From Woeseiaceae bacterium (GTDB lineage Bacteria > Pseudomonadota > Gammaproteobacteria > Steroidobacterales > Woeseiaceae): a stretch of 52,787 bases of DNA. The translations under genes were made by a program, and so were the position numbers. The notes beneath the pieces were generated by a model. It worked only from the letters and a program-made list of their open reading frames with translations, made no database searches and had not been told where the DNA came from. Where the stretch lies: assembly GCA_013042375.1 (NCBI GenBank), contig JABDQH010000048.1, positions 1-52,787 on the forward strand, read 5' to 3'. This document shows positions 44,234 through 51,477 of this stretch, piece by piece; within the stretch, counting starts at the first letter, position 1, and every line of letters begins with the position of its first letter.

Positions 44234-44968
44234 TCACGCTGGTTCGAAATCGCAGACCAGCGGCAGGTGATCGGACAGCCGCACGTCCGGCACGTCGAAA
44301 CGCGTGACGTTGATGCCGTCCTGGTAAAGAATGAAGTCGAGTTCCCTGCGCGGCGAGCGGCTCGGAAAGGTCGGCATACTGTCGACATTGGCCGACTGCA
44401 GGCCCGCTGCCTTCATGAACAGGTAGATCTCGTTCTCGCCCCAGAAAGTATTGAAATCGCCCGCGACGATGACCGGTTTTTCCGTTTCGGCGATCAGATC
44501 ATACAGCGTGCGTAACTGCAGGTGGCGATGGCGGTACTTGAGCGACAGATGGACGAGAAAGATCGCGAAGTCGTCCATTTCGAGTTCGATGATCAGGCGC
44601 TTGATGCCCGTATCGAAATAGTGAAATCGCTCCCCGTGCACGCGCGATGCCGCCATGAATGCATTGCCCTGTTTGCGGACGATCGGCAGGATCTGGTTGA
44701 TCGATTTCGAGCCGTACTTGGTCTCGTACGAGGTATTCATGCCGAGATCGGTGGCGATCTTCTCCGCCTGGTTGACGTTGCGGCTGCGTATCGAGCCGGT
44801 ATCGACCTCGATCAACCCGATAATGTCCGGATCGATGGACTTGATGAAGCGCGTGAGTTCGGGCAGGACGGCCTGGTTGCCGAGCACGTATCCGGCCCCG
44901 GGGATCGGCATGCGCATGCTTGCACCGCCGCCGACGGCATACCGTATATTGTAGAGAAGAAGCCGCAT
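44234..44968 (-). CDS. Endonuclease/exonuclease/phosphatase (EEP) family protein
   Basis: The 244-residue protein has the complete EEP metal and catalytic set: Asn7 in LLYNIRY, Glu54 in GLIEVDTG, HLSLKYRHRHLQL, GDFNTFWGENE and the final SDHLPLVCDF. Members cleave phosphodiesters in DNA, sphingomyelin or inositol phosphates, and the substrate here cannot be read. There is no signal peptide, so it is probably cytoplasmic. It sits 13 nt before fadJ in the same direction, hinting at lipid-linked work, and is divergent from the TIR-like gene. Confidence 0.88.
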   Translation of the reverse strand: MRLLLYNIRYAVGGGASMRMPIPGAGYVLGNQAVLPELTRFIKSIDPDIIGLIEVDTGSIRSRNVNQAEKIATDLGMNTSYETKYGSKSINQILPIVRKQGNAFMAASRVHGERFHYFDTGIKRLIIELEMDDFAIFLVHLSLKYRHRHLQLRTLYDLIAETEKPVIVAGDFNTFWGENEIYLFMKAAGLQSANVDSMPTFPSRSPRRELDFILYQDGINVTRFDVPDVRLSDHLPLVCDFEPA

Positions 44969-45075
44969 GCGGCGACTACGATACAGAAACGCCCAAGCTA
45001 TGGAAACCGCGCCGCGCGGCGCGATCCGGAATTGGCTACACTAGGTGATAACAGGCTCGATACGAGGGCTAAAAG

Positions 45076-45552
45076 GTGTCTGAAAGCAACCCGATTCGCG
45101 TATTCGCAACGCACAATTTCGACGAGAGCGACGACTACTTGCGTGTCTTCGAATTCCTCGAATGCGTCGATCGATTCTATTACCTGAACGTCAGCAAGCC
45201 GGAGAATATGCCGACCACGGGCGGCGGCCAGGCTCTGAGGGACGAGATCATCGCCCAGGTCAAGGCCTCCGAGGCGGTGATCGTGCTGGCGTCGGCCTGG
45301 GAGCAGAACAAGGATCTCGTCAACTTCATGATGAAGGTCGCCGAGGCCAACCAGATCGCCAAGATCCTGATCAAGCCGTTCGGCGGGCTGCAGGAGTCCC
45401 CGCCGGAACTCGTAGCCCTGGCTGACGAGCATATCGAGTGGAACGACCGCGAAATGGTCGACGCAATCAAGCGCCAGGCGCGCGGGGAAGACACCACTCG
45501 CTGGGAAGTCGTCGACTTCCCGGGCTTCGATGAGAGCGGCCCAATCGAATAA
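45076..45552 (+). CDS. TIR-like domain protein
   Basis: The 158-residue protein has the alternating strand/helix pattern of TIR-like (DUF1863/ThsB-type) domains. It opens with a beta strand and loop, RVFATHNFDESDDYLRVFEFL, then ALRDEIIAQVKASEAVIVLAS, NKDLVNFMMKVAEANQIAKIL and a C-terminal helix. At the spot where active TIR domains carry the NAD-cleaving glutamate (W-x-x-x-E region) this protein has Met85-Met86, so NADase activity is doubtful. The GTG start at 45076 follows GAGGGCTAAAAG. No ThsA, SIR2 or other effector lies beside it. The family call is my pattern reading and remains moderate. Confidence 0.6.
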   Translation: MSESNPIRVFATHNFDESDDYLRVFEFLECVDRFYYLNVSKPENMPTTGGGQALRDEIIAQVKASEAVIVLASAWEQNKDLVNFMMKVAEANQIAKILIKPFGGLQESPPELVALADEHIEWNDREMVDAIKRQARGEDTTRWEVVDFPGFDESGPIE

Positions 45553-45588
45553 TTATCAGTTAGTTACGAGATCTATATAAAGTAGATT

Positions 45589-46536
45589 ATGCGCCCAGTC
45601 ATCATTGCCCATCGTGGCGCGTGCGGCCACCTGCCGGAGCACACGCTGCCAGCCAAGGCGCTTGCCTATGCCATGGGGGCGGATTACCTCGAACAGGATC
45701 TCGTCGCAACGCGCGACGACGAACTCATCGTAACCCACGATATCCATCTCGATCGCGTGACCGATGTCGCCAGGCGATTCCCTGGCCGCGCGCGGCCGGA
45801 CGGCCGCTACTATGCGCGCGATTTCGACCTCGAAGAAATCCTCACACTCGCGGTACACGAGCGCGTCGACGGCAGGGGGCAGCAGGTGTTTCCGCAGCGC
45901 CAGGCGCTCGGCGGCCGCGATTTTCGCGTGCATTCGTTCGCGCGCGAGCTCGAACTCGTGGACGAACTCAGGTCCAGCGGCGGGCACGAGGTCGGCATCT
46001 ACCCGGAAATCAAGGAGCCGGGCTGGCACCGGGCCGAGGGGGTCGACCTGACGCGACTCGTGCTCGATACGCTCGGGCAATTTGGCTATGTGGGGCACGC
46101 CGATCCGGTTTACCTGCAGTGTTTCGACGAGGCCGAGCTGCGGCGCATCCGCCACGAGCTCGGCTGCCGCCTCAAACTCGTGCAGCTGATTGGCGAGGAC
46201 GACTGGAGCCCGTTGCCGACGAATTTCCGGGGCCTGCGCAACAAACGCGGGCTCGAGAAGCTGGCGCGCACCGTTGACGGCATCGGACCCTGGGTGAACC
46301 AGCTCTACAGACTGCGCAAAAGGGATGGCAGGGTTAGCGACAGCGGCCTCGTCGCACGGGCCCACGACCAGGGCCTGACGGTGCATCCATACACCTTCCG
46401 CAGCGATGCATTGCCGGCCGGATTCGACGACATCGGGGAACTGATGCGATTCTCGATCGAAGAACTCGCGATCGACGGCCTGTTCACGGACTTTCCCGAC
46501 GTCGCGGCGCAGTTTTTGAGGCAACGTACGGGTTAA
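45589..46536 (+). CDS. glpQ: Glycerophosphodiester phosphodiesterase (GlpQ-like, no signal peptide)
   Basis: The enzyme hydrolyses glycerophosphodiesters to glycerol-3-phosphate and an alcohol. The 315-residue sequence follows mature E. coli GlpQ closely: IIAHRGACGHLPEHTLPAKA, GADYLEQDLV, THDIHLDRVTDVARRFPGRA, GIYPEIKEPG, VYLQCFDEAELRRI, TVHPYTFRSDALP and NGLFTDFPD-like DGLFTDFPD. It lacks any signal peptide, and an in-frame TAG lies 6 nt before the ATG. It is therefore probably cytoplasmic, unlike E. coli GlpQ. No Shine-Dalgarno is seen; a TATATAA tract lies just upstream, so the message could be leaderless. Confidence 0.9.
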   Translation: MRPVIIAHRGACGHLPEHTLPAKALAYAMGADYLEQDLVATRDDELIVTHDIHLDRVTDVARRFPGRARPDGRYYARDFDLEEILTLAVHERVDGRGQQVFPQRQALGGRDFRVHSFARELELVDELRSSGGHEVGIYPEIKEPGWHRAEGVDLTRLVLDTLGQFGYVGHADPVYLQCFDEAELRRIRHELGCRLKLVQLIGEDDWSPLPTNFRGLRNKRGLEKLARTVDGIGPWVNQLYRLRKRDGRVSDSGLVARAHDQGLTVHPYTFRSDALPAGFDDIGELMRFSIEELAIDGLFTDFPDVAAQFLRQRTG

Positions 46537-46608
46537 CCGAAATAGGGGCGCGTGCGGTTCGATGTAAAACTCCGGCCGAGTTTATGCTTGGGCTTAGGCT
46601 TCCGCATT

Positions 46609-47073
46609 ATGAAACGGATTATTCTGCTGGCGCTGCTGTGCGGCGCCTCGGCGTCAGTGGCAGCGGACGAGCGGCTGGCGCTGCTCGAGTCGCGCCTCGA
46701 CAACGACCTGGCGGGTAAGGTCGTGGTCGTCGACTTCTGGGCTTCGTGGTGCGTGCCGTGCCGCCGCTCCTTCCCGTGGATGAACGCGATGCAGGCCAAA
46801 TACGGTAACGAGCGGCTCGTCATCGTCGGCGTCAACCTCGACCGAAATCGGGATGACGCCGATACCTTCCTGGCCGAGACGCCCGCGGACTTCCACATTC
46901 ACTACGATGGCACGGCGGACCTGGCCCGGACCTTCGGCGTGGAGGCCATGCCCAGTTCCTTCGTCTTCGGACGCGACGGCGAGCTGCACGCGCGTCATCT
47001 CGGCTTCAAGGTCAAACGACAGCCTGAATACGAAGCGGCCCTCGTTACCGCCATGAGAGAGTCAACGGAATGA
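46609..47073 (+). CDS. TlpA-like periplasmic thioredoxin-fold protein
   Basis: The 154-residue protein has a signal peptide (about 1-19, ending SVAAD) and a thioredoxin fold with the redox pair Cys48-Val-Pro-Cys51 in VDFWASWCVPCRRSFPW. The cis-proline segment AMPSSFVFG follows. It would act as a periplasmic thiol reductase, perhaps keeping cysteines of the next protein reduced. The start at 46609 gives a clean signal peptide; an in-frame GTG/ATG upstream would add a charged tail. The end overlaps the DUF4266 gene by 4 nt (ATGA), tying it to that cluster. Confidence 0.9.
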   Translation: MKRIILLALLCGASASVAADERLALLESRLDNDLAGKVVVVDFWASWCVPCRRSFPWMNAMQAKYGNERLVIVGVNLDRNRDDADTFLAETPADFHIHYDGTADLARTFGVEAMPSSFVFGRDGELHARHLGFKVKRQPEYEAALVTAMRESTE

Positions 47074-47282
47074 AACAGATCATCGCTTTGCTCGTCCTGG
47101 CAATGCTCGCCGGGTGTGCCTCGATGGGTGTCGAGCCGTGGGAGCGCGACGTGCTGGCGCGGGCGGACATGCAGTTGACGGCGGACCCGCTCGAGGCGGC
47201 CACCGACGATCACATCTACTTCAGCAAGGAAGCCACCAGCGGCGGCCGCGGTTTCGGCGGCGGCGGCTGCGGGTGCAACTGA
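47070..47282 (+). CDS. DUF4266 small lipoprotein with Gly/Cys-rich tail
   Basis: The 70-residue precursor has a signal peptide and lipobox (AMLAGC, Cys16), leaving about 54 mature residues. The middle WERDVLARADMQL and the end SGGRGFGGGGCGCN match DUF4266. Its two C-terminal cysteines in a glycine run are striking for such a short envelope protein and suggest a metal, flavin or thioether function. It starts inside the stop of the TlpA-like gene, and the DUF3570 gene starts 1 nt after it. Function is not known to me. Confidence 0.85.
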   Translation: MKQIIALLVLAMLAGCASMGVEPWERDVLARADMQLTADPLEAATDDHIYFSKEATSGGRGFGGGGCGCN

Positions 47283-47283
47283 G

Positions 47284-48597
47284 ATGAGCAGCAAGAACCC
47301 GGATCGTTCGGTAGCTGCCGCGCTGGCGTCCGCGACCTGCGCGTTGCTGGGCACGACCGCCGCCGCTCCTGTCGACGCACAGGAAGAACCGAAGTGGGAC
47401 TTCAATACCTCGATCCTGTACTACGGTGAAGACGAGGACAGGGTCCAGGACCTGAGCTTCAAGTCGCTGAGCCGGCGCCTGTTCACCGACGATCGCGTGC
47501 TCATCCTCGGCCTCACGGTCGACACGCTGACCGGGGCCACGCCGAGCGGCGCGATTCGCCAGGGCGGTCCCCAGACTTTCACACGGCCTTCCGGCAACGC
47601 GGCCTACACCGAAGCGGGCGGCAAGCTGCCGCTCGATGACACGTTCCGCGACACGCGCGTTTCAATTGCGGCGAACTGGCAGCAACCGGCCGGCGACAAC
47701 GGTCTCGTCAATGTCGGTTTCAGCGCCTCGAAAGAGTACGACTACCTGCACACGGGACTGAACGCGCGCTATGCCCACGACTTCAACAAACGCAACACGA
47801 CCGTATCGTCCGGTATCGCCTACGCCAGGGACACGATCGAAGCCGTCGGCGGCGCGCCCGTACCGCTGACGCCGATGCTCGACGTCGGCGATTTGTCCAA
47901 CCGGAGAGGGGATGACGACAAGGACGTGCTGGACGTCGTCCTCGGCGTATCCCAGGTCATCAACCGCGACCTCCTGGTGCAGGCGAACTACTCGTTCAGC
48001 CGCCAGGATGGCTACCTCAACAATCCCTACAAGGTGCTGAGTCTCGTCGACAGCGTGACCGGCGATACCCTGTCGCGGCAGCCGGCGCCGCAGGGCGGCC
48101 CGGACGGGCAATACCTGTTTGAAAACCGACCCGACCAGCGCACCCAGCACGGGCTTTACACCCAGGCCAAGTACAACATGGGCGGCAAGGTCGTCGACGT
48201 CTCGTACCGGTACGTCACCGATGACTGGGACATCGACTCGCACACGCTCGACCTGCGCTACCGCTGGCCGCTCGGCGACGCGAGCTACCTCGAGCCACAC
48301 ATGCGCTACTACACGCAGACCAAAGCCGAGTTCTACCAGGTCAGCCTGGACGCCGGCGAGTCGCTGCCCGCGTTCGCGTCGCCCGACTACCGGCTCGGAA
48401 ATTTCGACGGGCTCACGGCCGGTCTCAAGTACGGGTGGAAGACGCGCAATGACAACGACATGAGCGTGCGCGTCGAGTGGTACACCCAGTCCGGGGACGT
48501 ACCCGCGGGGCAGTTGATCGGGAACCAGCTGTCGCGCGACAACTTCCCAGACCTGAATGCGCTGATTGTCCAGTTCAGCTATCGATTCTCGCGCTAG
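47284..48597 (+). CDS. DUF3570 predicted outer-membrane beta-barrel protein
   Basis: The 437-residue protein has an export signal (about 1-32, ending VDAQ). It then has many alternating beta strands ending in a C-terminal ALIVQFSYRFSR strand with an aromatic near the end, typical of outer-membrane barrels. Residues 80-86 read DTLTGAT followed by PSGA. This closely resembles the D-x-x-(S/T)-G-A-T motif whose threonine receives FMN from ApbE (here Thr86). An ApbE gene overlaps its 3' end. A redox-active, flavinylated barrel is therefore a reasonable but unproven idea. Confidence 0.85.
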   Translation: MSSKNPDRSVAAALASATCALLGTTAAAPVDAQEEPKWDFNTSILYYGEDEDRVQDLSFKSLSRRLFTDDRVLILGLTVDTLTGATPSGAIRQGGPQTFTRPSGNAAYTEAGGKLPLDDTFRDTRVSIAANWQQPAGDNGLVNVGFSASKEYDYLHTGLNARYAHDFNKRNTTVSSGIAYARDTIEAVGGAPVPLTPMLDVGDLSNRRGDDDKDVLDVVLGVSQVINRDLLVQANYSFSRQDGYLNNPYKVLSLVDSVTGDTLSRQPAPQGGPDGQYLFENRPDQRTQHGLYTQAKYNMGGKVVDVSYRYVTDDWDIDSHTLDLRYRWPLGDASYLEPHMRYYTQTKAEFYQVSLDAGESLPAFASPDYRLGNFDGLTAGLKYGWKTRNDNDMSVRVEWYTQSGDVPAGQLIGNQLSRDNFPDLNALIVQFSYRFSR

Positions 48598-49477
48598 ACA
48601 AATCGAAGTCGCGCGTGTCGAAGCCGGCTGGGCGGCTCGTTTCCAGGCGATGGGCAGCCCTTGCGAGGTGCTGCTCGAAGCCGAGTCACGCCATGCGGCC
48701 GGAGAGGCCGGGGAACTTGTTGCGGCGGAAGCCTGGCGCATCGAGGACAAGTTCAGTCGCTACCGCAACGGCAATATCGTCCACCGCATCAACCATGCGG
48801 CAGGGACACCGGTCGTCGTCGATGACGAGACGGCCCGACTGCTGGATTTTGCGACGACACTGTTCGGCCTCAGCGACGGTCGGTTTGACATAACGTCGGG
48901 CGTGCTACGCGAGGTGTGGACCTTCGACGGCAGCGACCGGATACCGTCGCCGGATGCGGTCGAGGCCGTGCTCGCCAGGGTAGGGTGGGCGAAAGCCACC
49001 TGGGAGGCGCCTGAGCTCCTGCTGCAGCCGGGCATGGAAATCGACCTCGGCGGTATCGGCAAGGAATACGCCGTCGATCGATGCGCGGCGACGCTGCGCG
49101 AGCATGGCTCTGCGCCCGGGTTGGTCAACTTTGGTGGTGACCTGGCTGTCAGCGGACCGCCCAGCCGCCGCGACGCATGGCGGGTCGCGATCGAGGGCCA
49201 GCAAGACGACCAGGTGGACCGATTGATCGACCTCAGGGCAGGGGCCCTGGCAACAAGCGGCGACGCGAGGCGTTACCTTGCCCGGGGCGGTGTGCGCTAT
49301 GGTCATATTCTTGATCCGGCAACGGGCTGGCCGATTCCGGATGCGCCCCGGTCGATTACGGTCGCCGCCAATACCTGCACCGAGGCAGGCATGCTCAGCA
49401 CGCTCGCGATGCTGCGGGGCGCGGAGGCGGAACGCTTTCTTGACGAGCAGTCCGTACGCTACTGGTGCCGCAGATAG
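48566..49477 (+). CDS. apbE: ApbE-family FAD:protein FMN transferase, no signal peptide
   Basis: ApbE proteins attach FMN to threonine of target proteins using FAD and Mg2+. The 303 residues show RFQAMGSPCEVLL near the start, EDKFSRYRNGNIVHRIN, the FAD/Mg site DGRFDITSGVLREVW, DLGGIGKEYAVDR, LVNFGGDLAVSG and GHILDPATGWPI. The start is a TTG at 48566 directly after an in-frame TGA, so no upstream signal peptide can exist. Most ApbE proteins are periplasmic, so this one appears cytosolic. It overlaps the DUF3570 gene by 32 nt, which indicates cotranslation and a shared task. Confidence 0.92.
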   Translation: MSSSAIDSRARQIEVARVEAGWAARFQAMGSPCEVLLEAESRHAAGEAGELVAAEAWRIEDKFSRYRNGNIVHRINHAAGTPVVVDDETARLLDFATTLFGLSDGRFDITSGVLREVWTFDGSDRIPSPDAVEAVLARVGWAKATWEAPELLLQPGMEIDLGGIGKEYAVDRCAATLREHGSAPGLVNFGGDLAVSGPPSRRDAWRVAIEGQQDDQVDRLIDLRAGALATSGDARRYLARGGVRYGHILDPATGWPIPDAPRSITVAANTCTEAGMLSTLAMLRGAEAERFLDEQSVRYWCRR

Positions 49478-49644
49478 TGATGTTAATTGTAAAGAATAAT
49501 CTATAACTTATTGATCCATAATAGGTAAATACGAGATTTCTATTCGCATTGCCGGCATAGTATGCTCCGTAGTTGACGAGTCGGGTGCCCCAGACTGAGA
49601 ACTTCGTCCTTTTCCGGACCTTCGATTGCAATGACTATTAGCCG

Positions 49645-50172
49645 ATGTTCGCCGATTTGCCGCAAGAACTGATCCTGTATATCGCCGGGGCGTTGCTGCT
49701 CGGCTGGCTGCTGGGCTCGGTCAGTGCGCGCCTCAACGAACGCCTCCGCGCCAAACGGCGAGACCCCAGGGACGACTATATTCGTGACCTGGAGGCGAAA
49801 TTGCGCATCGCACTGGGCGATTCCGCCAAGTCGGTCGACGAGATTTCGCGGCTCCAGGATGAGCTCTCGGAGTCGGCCGAAGGGCTCGCCAGACGCGACT
49901 CGCTCATCAACGAGCACCTGGACAGTCTCGCGAAGACCCGGTCGGACCTCAAGGAATCGGTTCTCAAGACGCGCGAGCTGCGCGCCGAACTCGCCGACCG
50001 TGCCACCGAGAATGTTCACGCCGAGGCGAAGATACGCGAGGTCGAAACCGAGCTGTCGGTCGCACAGGCCTCGACCGATCTGCTTGCCACTGGTGCGCTC
50101 CAGTACGCCTTCGACGAAGACGACGAGACGAATGACCCGATCTCCGCCGACGTCCGCAGGACCGCACCCTAA
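49645..50172 (+). CDS. Single-pass membrane protein with coiled coil, unknown function
   Basis: The 175-residue protein has one N-terminal helix (about 8-27, LILYIAGALLLGWLLGS) followed by a basic stretch and a long Glu/Arg/Leu-rich coiled coil (about 45-150). The tail is acidic. The layout recalls small scaffold proteins such as LapA/LapB partners or ZapG, but no specific motif supports a name. The 167 bp before it (49478-49644) are AT-rich and could hold a promoter; I see no clear RBS. Confidence 0.7.
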   Translation: MFADLPQELILYIAGALLLGWLLGSVSARLNERLRAKRRDPRDDYIRDLEAKLRIALGDSAKSVDEISRLQDELSESAEGLARRDSLINEHLDSLAKTRSDLKESVLKTRELRAELADRATENVHAEAKIREVETELSVAQASTDLLATGALQYAFDEDDETNDPISADVRRTAP

Positions 50173-50182
50173 GAACTTGTAG

Positions 50183-50827
50183 TCAGCCGGTCTTCGCCAC
50201 CAGTTCGAAGCGGCTGCGTCGCCACGCAAGCCACAGGCAGATAAACCATACCTGCATCAAGAGAGACACAATCCACTCGATACTGTTCTCGAGGTCGCCG
50301 CGATTGCCGAGCATGGCCTTCTGAAAGAAGTTGTAGAAGCCGAGCACGAAGGGCATTGCCATGATGAACAGCATCACGCTGCGCAGTCGCGAGCGCCCCA
50401 TCGACAGCGTCGTCACGATCTGGGCCAGGGCCGTCAGGACGAAGTAGAAGTAGATCCCCGAGCGCCGCATGATCTCGTAGAACGGATCATTACTGGCAAG
50501 ATACGAGACGTACAGGATGAGCGCTGCCGCGCCGCCGATGCCGCCGACCAGGATCGTCGTGATGTGCCTGACGTCGGGCTGCTGGGCACGAAGCCACAGC
50601 GCAGTCAGGTACCACGTGACGGTGAGCAGGACCGCCTGCGGCAGCATGACGGCCCGGAACAGCCTGTCGCCTGGCGGGTAGCGGCCCGTCGAGCTGATGG
50701 ACGTGCACCCATCAATATAAGGGATGCACTCGGGCAAGCTGGCGTACTGGACGCCGATCCAGTACGCGAGGTTGATACCGATAATCGGCGCAAGCGCCGT
50801 CAGCAGCAGTAAGCCCCTGATAATCAT
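50183..50827 (-). CDS. Multi-pass membrane protein, Frag1/DRAM/Sfk1-like
   Basis: The 214-residue protein has five or six predicted helices. A first loop contains PYIDGCTSISSTGRYPPGDRLFRAVMLPQA, a pattern like the 'S-x-T-G-x-x-PP' segment of Frag1/DRAM/Sfk1 membrane proteins, read here over residues 36-65. Function is unknown in bacteria. It converges on the coiled-coil gene with an 11-nt gap and is divergent from the next small membrane protein gene. Confidence 0.7.
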   Translation of the reverse strand: MIIRGLLLLTALAPIIGINLAYWIGVQYASLPECIPYIDGCTSISSTGRYPPGDRLFRAVMLPQAVLLTVTWYLTALWLRAQQPDVRHITTILVGGIGGAAALILYVSYLASNDPFYEIMRRSGIYFYFVLTALAQIVTTLSMGRSRLRSVMLFIMAMPFVLGFYNFFQKAMLGNRGDLENSIEWIVSLLMQVWFICLWLAWRRSRFELVAKTG

Positions 50828-50928
50828 AGCGAAAGCATACCTGATATTATGGCTGGTGTTGTGCGAGGGCCTTCAGGCCCGAAAATGCCGCGGACACGGC
50901 AGCGTCCGCGTCGGACCAGGAGACAGCA

Positions 50929-51477
50929 ATGACAATAACCGCACTCTGGCAGCCCATCATCGTCACGGCCGTTATCGTGTTCATGGCCGGCGCCGTGATC
51001 TGGATGGCGATGCCCTGGCACAAAAGGGACTGGAGCAAGACCGATGACGAGGAGGCCGTGCGTGAGGCGCTGCGGTCAACGCGACCCGGTATGTACACGG
51101 TCCCGAACAGCACTGACAGGGCCCAGTTCGATGACCCGAAATTCCAGGAGAAGCTCACCGAGGGGCCGCAGGCTTTTATCACGGTGATTCCATCGGAGAA
51201 GCCGCAGATGGGCGGCAAATTGCTCCTGATGTTCGTTTACAACTTGCTGGTCGCAGTCCTGTGTGCGTATTTCGTGAGCCGCACGATGACGCCGGAATCG
51301 GATTACATGTCGGTCTTTCGTATTTCCGGGACGACCGCGTTCGTGGCCTACGGCATGGCGTACGTCCAGGAAAGCATCTGGTTCGGCCGGCAATGGTCCG
51401 CAACCGTCAAGACGTTTCTTGACGCGCTTATTTACGCCTTGATCACGGGCGGTGTGTTCGGCTGGCTGGTCGTCTAG
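50929..51477 (+). CDS. Small membrane protein of unknown function
   Basis: The 182-residue protein has one N-terminal helix (about 8-28), a hydrophilic loop with WHKRDWSKTDDEEAVREALR, then three helices (about 97-117, 128-148 and 163-181). GGKLLLMFVYNLLVAVLCAYF and VQESIWFGRQW are its most distinctive stretches. I do not recognise an assigned function. A purine-rich GGAGA lies before the ATG. The stop overlaps the convergent oxidoreductase gene by 4 nt. Confidence 0.72.
   Translation: MTITALWQPIIVTAVIVFMAGAVIWMAMPWHKRDWSKTDDEEAVREALRSTRPGMYTVPNSTDRAQFDDPKFQEKLTEGPQAFITVIPSEKPQMGGKLLLMFVYNLLVAVLCAYFVSRTMTPESDYMSVFRISGTTAFVAYGMAYVQESIWFGRQWSATVKTFLDALIYALITGGVFGWLVV

Noticed and set aside
42223-44307. 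A 694-codon open frame on the plus strand opposite fadJ
   Set aside because: It is a mirror of the GC-rich fadJ codons. The minus strand carries complete crotonase and dehydrogenase motifs, while this frame has no recognisable domain.
44234-45552. A complete Thoeris defence system
   Set aside because: Only a TIR-like protein is present, with the expected catalytic glutamate missing, and there is no ThsA or SIR2-type effector in the window.
47569-47640. Possible ApbE target motif in the DUF4266 lipoprotein (ATSGG) instead of the barrel
   Set aside because: The sequence EATSGGRG does not have the G-A-T order of the known motif, whereas the barrel's DTLTGAT does.
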